Shown one piece after another: positions 56,451 through 64,000 of a DNA stretch of 64,000 nt. A program made the position numbers and the translations under genes. The first letter of the stretch is position 1; each line of letters starts with the position of its first letter. The DNA is from Hoplostethus atlanticus. Lineage: Eukaryota; Chordata; Actinopteri; Trachichthyiformes; Trachichthyidae. The stretch spans positions 186,001 to 250,000 of the forward strand of contig JAXDDX010000178.1 in NCBI GenBank assembly GCA_034670405.1. The letters run 5' to 3'. The notes under the pieces were generated by a model. It worked only from the letters and a program-made list of their open reading frames with translations. It was not told where the DNA came from and did no database searches.

Positions 56451-59400
56451 TTTCGTGGTTCGTTTATTTTCTCTGTAAAATACAATTTGTGTGTTGTTGT
56501 TTTTTTAAATTTGTGCATGTGTTAGACGTTTCCCAAAGCCGAGCTGCAACACGAGAGCAACTTCTCCATACAATCGTGATTTTGGGAAGCACTGAGACCG
56601 GCGCGTCTAATTGGCATAAACTGCTAATTTAGTGCCCATATGCCTGTCCAATACCCATCAGCTGTCACTAAATATTATTTTATTTTAGGTTTTAAAAGCC
56701 AATTCCACCCGCATTTTCAGACTGAATCACAGTTCCTCATAATCTTTTGTTCTCATATAATATCTATGGGTTGGATGGACGATATAGGGGCTCTCCACTG
56801 GATTGTGTTAAATCCTACAAGGGCTGATAAAATGAGTGAAAGCAGATGGTACAGTGCAGACTTTCTCATTATGACTTTACTGGTGAGGTCATGTGAGCTT
56901 AGTGAATATATTTAACAAGGTACAAAGCAATGCATTTTTTTCTAGGTTAACCAGTTTAGGTTTTACTGAATAATATCCTCTAATGTAACAAAGTCATAGC
57001 ATAAGAAAGTTGAATGATGTCAATTAGAGTGACAATGGTAATTAGAGCTAATCGCAATAGATAGTGCTGATAGGAATTTTAAATATGGCAACAAAATAAA
57101 TAATTACAAAAAAAGGGTAGCCTATTTTTTTTATTGACCATTAACATTCCAGATGTAAATAATTAGAGAAATAAGAGCAGATTAAAATACATCTAAATAT
57201 GAAATTGACCTTACATGGTGTTTACCTGGTGGTCCAGAGTTTTAAAAGCCTTTCTCCAGACAGCTCTACCTGCAGTTCCAGTCAATATGAGCTTACTATC
57301 GGTTTGATGACCCCCTCCAATCACCTATTCCTTCATTCTGTGATGATCAGATCTGGAGTCAGTCATTAGTCTGAAACACTCACAGTAACTCACCTGGGAA
57401 GTAGCTTGGACCTCGGCTACTGGTAATGAGAAACCATTTCATTGTGCAGCTTGCCTTTGAAATATGCCTGCACTGGTTTTTGCGGGGGGACATTTGTCAA
57501 TGCCACACCGGCTTTGACTCAAATATGTGCTACAGTAATGACTTTCACCCCGCGCTGCAGCAGTGCTCCCTACATGTAAAGTCTCTGTGATGGATTCCAA
57601 TGTTCATTATTGCCAGTTGAGAGAGCTTAATGCCAGTGACTGATGCTTGTTTTTTACACAACATATGGCTGTTATGTATTTATTCAGAATTTATTCTTTG
57701 GTAAGCTGCCAATTGAACCATATCTGCCTCCATTTTCCATCCATACAAGTAATTCCCTCTTCTAGATTTTCATCCAGTGGGTGTGGTTGTGTCATTTCTC
57801 AGCCTTGCATACTCTCATAACCTCTTCTATATGTGAAGGCATTTCTGGGAGGCAGTCCATCTCTGTCACCCTCCCACCCAGTTACCCCTCTCCCCCTCAT
57901 CCCCCCCAAGACCATTATTTTACTCTCTGTGGATTACAGGGGCACTGATATGGGAGGAGGGTACCGAGAGAGCGATGAGGAGCAGATTCTGTGTGGCAGC
58001 GAGGAAATGCCCCATCGCTTCAGTTATGATCATGACCAATGTGCTCCTGTCCTCTGTTTATTTAAAACCCACAGCATTTTCTCTGTTATTACACTGTTGT
58101 GGAGTGGATTGTCCAAAAAAAAAGTCAAGACACGGCAGATAATACATTTGGTGTGGATTCTTATAAACAAGAGGTGCCCAACAAGTCTTAGAAATGTTAA
58201 CTTAAAATTCTCTCACTTAGCAGGTAGGTTGTTTAAAAAATATATATCAAAATATTCTCATATAAACACTAAAATTCTGTATCTGTGCTAACCCTAACCC
58301 TAAGTGTCATACATACATACCTAACTACAACAAACACATTGTTATTGCACAAATTCAAAATCTGAAGCGTATCTAAATTAATGAAAACAAATGTACGTCG
58401 TTAAGGTAAAATAAAGGAAAATATGGATCATACGACATTCAATACAGTATTCAATTCCTTTTCATTTATGAGGCCCCAAGTACAGCAAATCAATACTGCT
58501 GTATGTTAGGATTTATTATGCTGTTCCTTTTTCAATTTACTGCAGTAAAAAGCTAAAAGAATAGCCGTGAGGGGAATAACATGTTGAAATCAAGTATAAT
58601 TGGACTGGACTTCCTAAGAGCATCTCACAGAACATCGTGGCCTATAGTCTTACATCTCACACCAAGCAAAGGCAATAAAAATACCAGTGTTACCATATCA
58701 GCACAGTCTCCTCATACAATATCTCATCAAATTTCCTGCTTTTTATGCTGCTATTTAGACGTTTTATGATAATTACTGGCTTTGTAATCAGGCATTTCCA
58801 ATCATCATGACTGTTGACTAGGATGTCTTGGGGGATTTGTCACTTCCATGCTTTATAGGCAACTGTTGTGAATAATTAGAGTAATTGACTTCCTGTTTTT
58901 CTCCAATTCTCTCTGTTTAAATGTCGCTCAGCCAGTGAGCACTAAATGATGCTCTTTAATCCAAATTTGCATTTGTGTTTGAGGCGTGTGCATTTTTCAA
59001 TAGTAGCGTCTCGAAATAGTACGTGATTGACTCGTAAATGTAGTGGCAGGCGGACTGAGAAACGCGTGGGAGTTCCATCACAGCAGGGGAGCTCGCCGCC
59101 GCCGCCTGCCGCCGCTGCTGCATACCATTTCCTAACTGGCTTTGAGGAATAAGAAAATAGCAAGGTGTTATGTCTATATCTCGTGTAGCAGATACAGGCA
59201 TACATCGGCCTAAATCCTTGGCGTGCGGCACGCAGGGGGAAAACAGTGTCTTTATGCATGCCAACTGGTCTGGATTCCCTCCGCCTGACACGGTGGACTC
59301 TGCTCTGTGTTTTTCTGGTTGCCAGTTTATACAAACCGCATCAAGCGAGAGTAGCGGGAAGGTGCTTTTTGGCTTTCAGTGTAATTACTGGGTGACTATA

Positions 59401-60530
59401 ATTGCTACAGGATATCATGTGCGAATGGTAGTTAGAGCACGTGTCTCTAATGTGTCTTTATTGAAATACACCCGCTTGTTATGTCCTCAGTGCTCATTCA
59501 GGTGTGTGGTTTTGTGTTCGTTCTGACCATATTTGAGGTTGCTGAGATGTGTTTGTGTTTTGGATTGTAATTAAGATTACAGCGGGATTATAATTACATT
59601 TGAATGGAATCTTAACATCATGCGCTTCACCGTTTATTTAGCCTGGTGCTTGCAGTGGCAAGGATTTTGACCTTCCCTAATTGAATCAGTTGATGTGCTG
59701 TTGATGAATCCATTACATGTCAGAAGAGTGTAGATTCAAGACTGCACGTTTAGAGTTCAGCTAAGACCACTTGTGTCCACAATGCCTGATCTTTGTGTGG
59801 TGGGGGGACTCCAAACGGTTAGACAACGTAGTGATGAGCGGAGGAGGATTGTGTCCTGGTCTCTGTGACTCAGGATGACTGCTGAGGAAAACGAGCCCTG
59901 CAGTCGGCCCTGACCCCTTTGCGAACAAGGATGTCTCTCCAGTTGGCGTTCCACGTGTAGCCGTGACGCAGTGGCCGATCTCTTGAGTCTTTTATTTCAA
60001 AAATAATTAAAAAAAAGAAATGTCCGATTTCCTCAAACAAAGGGAATCCTTACCACCGTGATTCATGTCAGCCAACAGTGCTGTCACAACAAGCGAACAG
60101 TGGTGCAACACACGAATTGTAAGGGTAACCGCAATGCAGCAGGGCTATAGTTACATTTATACTATATAATACAGCAATAAACACATAGGGAACTGAAAAC
60201 ATGCCACTTAGTTGAACTCCATTTTTGACACTAAATACTCTTACTGGATTAATACGCACTAAATCACTAATTTTTACTTTTATCATAAAAAAAAGAATAT
60301 TTTTGCTACATCAAATGTTCAAAAAGAGTCAGAGAGAAAGAAAGAGAGACAGACAGAGGGACGGACATCCCACTGAGTGTGTATGAAGTCAGATGTCAGA
60401 TTCACCCAGCTTGTGGTCGTTAAGAGATGAGGGCAGTCCAGCAAATGAAAACAGTCGTGAGGCTCCTTCCCACTGGGAATGTCACTACGGAATACTAGGT
60501 TCAGCTCAGACATACGTACTGTACGCCTGT

Positions 60531-60531
<1 letters not shown>

Positions 60532-60576
<45 letters not shown>
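60532..60576. repeat. (CA)n microsatellite
   Basis: About 22 CA units without interruption. Confidence 0.95.
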
Positions 60577-60580
<4 letters not shown>

Positions 60581-60829
60581 ATTTACTTGACGGCATGTAC
60601 AGAGATGTTTACGCTCCACTAATTGTTTAACATACATATTCAAAGCGATATCTCAGACACATCTACATACCAGCATGGATGTGACGCAGCAGGTTGGAAT
60701 TCAAGCTGACAAGTCTCATGCCACTTCCCTCAGGTCACCGGGTGGGCGGAGCCACAAAGCGTCAGGCAGCAGTAGGAGGGAGGCCTTTCATTCAGCACAA
60801 GGTTCTAACCACAGAGACTAACATACACC

Positions 60830-60871
60830 TTTCTTTCTTTCCTTTTTCTTTCTTCCTTCCTTCCTTCCTTC

Positions 60872-60906
<35 letters not shown>
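60830..60906. repeat. (TTTC)n/(TTCC)n tract
   Basis: A pure pyrimidine run of mixed TTTC and TTCC units; its complement is an all-purine strand, so triplex formation is possible. Confidence 0.9.
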
Positions 60907-61096
60907 GTTGTTTCACTTTAATCTGTGGGTGCTGCGGTTTGCTCTGCGGTGTAGCTCAGGTTGTCAAAGTGTGACCGATGTATCACTTCATCAACAAACA
61001 TTCAAACAAACATCTGTATTGTACCGGTATCATCCTTCAAAAAATCCTATTGGTTTAACCCTAATCCTAACCGTTAAGGGTTTTCACAAGCATACA

Positions 61097-61098
<2 letters not shown>

Positions 61099-61133
<35 letters not shown>

Positions 61134-61136
61134 ACA
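61099..61136. repeat. (CA)n microsatellite
   Basis: About 15 CA units, then a short interruption and two more; a shorter CA tract lies at 61257-61279. Confidence 0.93.
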
Positions 61137-64000
61137 GAGAAACCCACAGTGTGACACTATTAGACACGTGAAGGTCTGTGAAACATTATCAGCATAGGTG
61201 CAGTCAAGTAGGACACAGAGGTCTCCTTAAACACATGGAGTCATATTCATTATCAGGACACACACACACACACACACAGTGATCATCAGAGTGCCAGTGA
61301 CAGTGTAGAGAGCATATTTGAATCCATAAGGGGATCTGTGCCACAACGCTGCACATGGCGGAAGACACGCGCTGATCCGTCCAGAGCGCTCACGCCCGAT
61401 TGGCCCTGCCAGGGCAACCGCGGCTGGGCGACGTCCCCCTCGCTCTCTGTCACCGGGAGAGCTGAACAGAACAGCCAGGTTCAGAGGCCACGGCAGACAC
61501 CCTGTCACCGCCTTGTCCGCCACACTCCACCGCAGAGGCACAAACAAACACACACATGCATAACAACCCACAAGCATTTGCGAGGGAACCGTGGTGGAGA
61601 GAGGAGTGGATTAGGACACAGATTGCTTGAGTTTGGAAATCTCAAAAAGTAGGCGGAGTCTATTATTCCTGCTGTCATGATTCAGAACAATAAGCAAGCG
61701 TAAACACGACTCCCGTTTCGTCAGTGCTGTGTCAGCTGCCCGGTATGAAGTCACCCCTCCCCCCCGCCACGCTCCAAAAGATCACGACCTCCACCGCTGG
61801 GTCAGACTCTCACAAGTCACACAGCTAATTGCTTACCTCACGGATTTGTGATTGGTCCGTGCTAATGCAACTTTTTTTTTACAGGAAAGCCATCGCAGTT
61901 ATACCGATTAAGCAAAAATGAGACAAGCTGGAGGGCTGTTTTTTTTTTTGATATTTGGTCTAACAATTAATCAGACCGTGTTTCATTTTTCACCAGCACC
62001 TTTTGCAAATCCTGTTATTATGCAAACCCCTGCAGCGTAGTCTCTTTCCTGAACTGCATATAATGTATTATATCTGTGTAGTGAGGCAAATATTTGCAAC
62101 AGGAGCCGTGTACGTCTGTTCTCGTCGAAACCAGCGGGGTGGTGGCATCGTTTCGGCCAACTGAGCATCTGTAAAAGGGCTTCACAAAACAAAACGTCAA
62201 AAAAAGAGACGAGCTGGTGCAGTGTTATTTTTAACCTCTATTCCATATACAAAATGTTCTTCCAAGATACCGAGGGGGTCAATATTTATACAGTCTACTA
62301 TGGAAACCTCATACCTGATAATAGATTTAACTTGAGCAGTGACATTCATAGGTTTTGAGGATATAACAAAGACATGGACTCACTCTAAATGGACTAAACG
62401 GAGATCTGGAGAATGTCCACACATAGATAATGATAGATAATGGTTGATAATATGGCTATTTACAGGACCTCCCTCTGAAATAGGAACCATCTATACATAT
62501 ACTGTACGTATGAGCTCACCTGTTATTTGTCATGAGCATTACCTCTTTTTATAATGTATTTATGTACATCTACTGGTATATTACAAGTTTCATTCCAAGC
62601 AAACTATGGTACTTTTTAAAGAATAAAAGGACAAAATTATTGAAACACTGGATCTTGAATGATGATATTGATTAGATTTTTTTCAATACAGCGTTTTGGA
62701 AATGAGCCCTTAAGTCCATTTCTTGCTCAAGATCAAGGCCCGTAACTTTAAAGACACTGCAGATAAATGGTGGTGGTGTCGTGGCGTTAAAGGAGTGATT
62801 TACTTTTATTCTCTCCTAATTCAGTAGACCAAATTGTTAAAGTGACATTGCAATACAGTTTTATTATCAGTGGATTGAGGAAAGTTCCACATTTTTTCAT
62901 TGAAACAAAATCTAAAAATACTGTTTTGACTAGTCCATGGCATTACTAGTATTACGCTTCATTTCATACACTTGTATAACTCGGGTTATACAAATGGGTT
63001 TTCAAGGGTTTTCAATCCTGTGTCCTGGTACAAATCAGACCTTGTTACACTGATACACACAACCTGTCAGCTTGCTATAAGCTATAATTGATTTTTGGGT
63101 GACAAAACAACAAAGCAGCATTGCGTGCATTTTGTTTGTTCTTTTTTCTTTTCTGTTACATCACCAACATGCGATGTGTCTCGCAGGACAGTCCTGTCCT
63201 GTCCTGTCTCTTTTTCCCGGAGTCATGTTTAAACAAAGTAACATTCATACATGAGTGGGTTTCCATGGCCACAAGGCCTCAGGATAATCTGAGCCATAGC
63301 CTACCATGGTGTGATGGGTAGGACAAAAAGCCCAAAGGCGCGCACAGATGCTCTCGTGCTACTAGTGTAGCCTCGATGATAGCCTCGTAGGCTAACACTT
63401 TGAGACTCCGTGTCTGCAATGAAAAAAGAAAGGAAAAAAAGATTCACTTGACAGAAGTGCTTAAGGCCTATCTTTAAATAGCTCCTCTGTTTGTTTGTTT
63501 TTACAATGTTTATTAATGGTTTGGGTCCCGTTGTGGTCGTCCTCTGCTGTGCGGGAATGTCTTGAATGCAGTTAGGAGTCGGGAGGAAACTGAGCCTCGC
63601 TGGCAAACACGCCTAAAGACCAGACCGTTTACATAAAGATTAACTTTGATGAGGGACGTGTTTGTTCTGGGAATTATAATGACTTAGGGATTTTATGTGC
63701 AGGCCGTAGGGGAGAGCAGCGCTCCTCGACTGGCACAGCGTGATTGTGTCTGGATCTCATCGCTGCTCCCGTCTCGGGCTTGGCATGGGGAGGGCAGGAG
63801 CAGTCGTTACCCCTCAGCTTCATCCGCCGCCGCGGCCCACCTCTCCTGCCTGTCCCTCAAGGCGCCGGCACGCTTTCCCCTGAGGTCAGCGAACCTGTCC
63901 CCATGCACTAACCGTGACGAGTTGTTGTGTGTGTATTTATTTGAGCACATTGTCTTATATACCTCGCCCTCATGTGCGAGGCAGCTTCTTAATAAACCCA

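Larger units (their letters stand above)
56451..64000. other. Gene-poor region, possibly intron or regulatory DNA
   Basis: No exon, RNA gene or transposon could be supported over 7.5 kb. Simple repeats lie at 60532-60576 (CA), 60830-60906 (TTTC/TTCC), 61099-61136 (CA) and 61257-61279 (CA). Non-repetitive, low-complexity-free stretches near 58780-58980 and 59540-59650 contain many TAAT words. A GC-rich patch with a CCAAT word lies at 61340-61520, and a second at 63720-63900. Confidence 0.45.

Noticed and set aside
58285..58302. CCCTAACCCTAA, telomere-like word
   Set aside because: Only two units; too short to be an interstitial telomere tract.
61338..61577. GC-rich frames on both strands
   Set aside because: No splice signals or domain similarity; the base composition alone explains the open frames.

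Overview
This window is nuclear DNA of a vertebrate, almost certainly a ray-finned fish. The genes are split by GT-AG introns, the spacers are full of CA/GT microsatellites and small inverted-repeat transposons, and the run phb1 - znf652 - phospho1 matches the order I recall for human 17q21. No bacterial, phage or organelle features were seen. The species was not identified.

Layout, left to right. (1) 1-3860: apparently the 3' untranslated end of an unidentified plus-strand gene, closing at a poly(A) signal at 3839. (2) 3865 to about 9610, minus strand: a six-exon gene for a 1123-residue protein that joins an RBM43/NID-type N-terminus to a Deltex C-terminal domain. It has a degenerate RING and two altered positions in the predicted ADP-ribose pocket. 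(3) About 9560-10100: a compact divergent promoter holding an IRF/ISRE-like site, a ZNF143-type motif, three CCAAT boxes and an NRF1-like site. (4) About 10030-13050, plus strand: phb1 (prohibitin), complete. (5) About 14200-32300, plus strand: znf652, a nine-finger C2H2 repressor, complete, with a very long first intron and 3' UTR. (6) 34320-37400, plus strand: phospho1, the bone and cartilage matrix phosphatase, complete. (7) About 39030-51600, plus strand: eftud2, the U5 snRNP GTPase, complete with 27 coding exons. (8) 51600-64000: no complete gene. A CpG-rich segment at 55530-56450 holds a probable first coding exon of an unidentified plus-strand gene; the rest looks like long intron or regulatory DNA.

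The genes do not form an operon or pathway. phb1, znf652, phospho1 and eftud2 all run plus-strand. The Deltex-like gene is back to back with phb1 and tail to tail with the gene to its left. The exon models for all five genes were built by hand from splice signals. They close in frame to 1123, 271, 693, 255 and 970 residues, and for phb1 and eftud2 this agrees with the vertebrate lengths I remember (about 272 and 972).

Points most worth a second look: the RBM43-Deltex fusion with its altered catalytic and binding residues and IRF-like promoter site; a perfect 33-bp palindrome between znf652 and phospho1; clusters of GCTAGC/GCTAAC/GTTAGC words in the first introns of three of the genes; two MITE-like elements, a tRNA-type SINE and a candidate solo LTR; and the orphan first exon at 55784.
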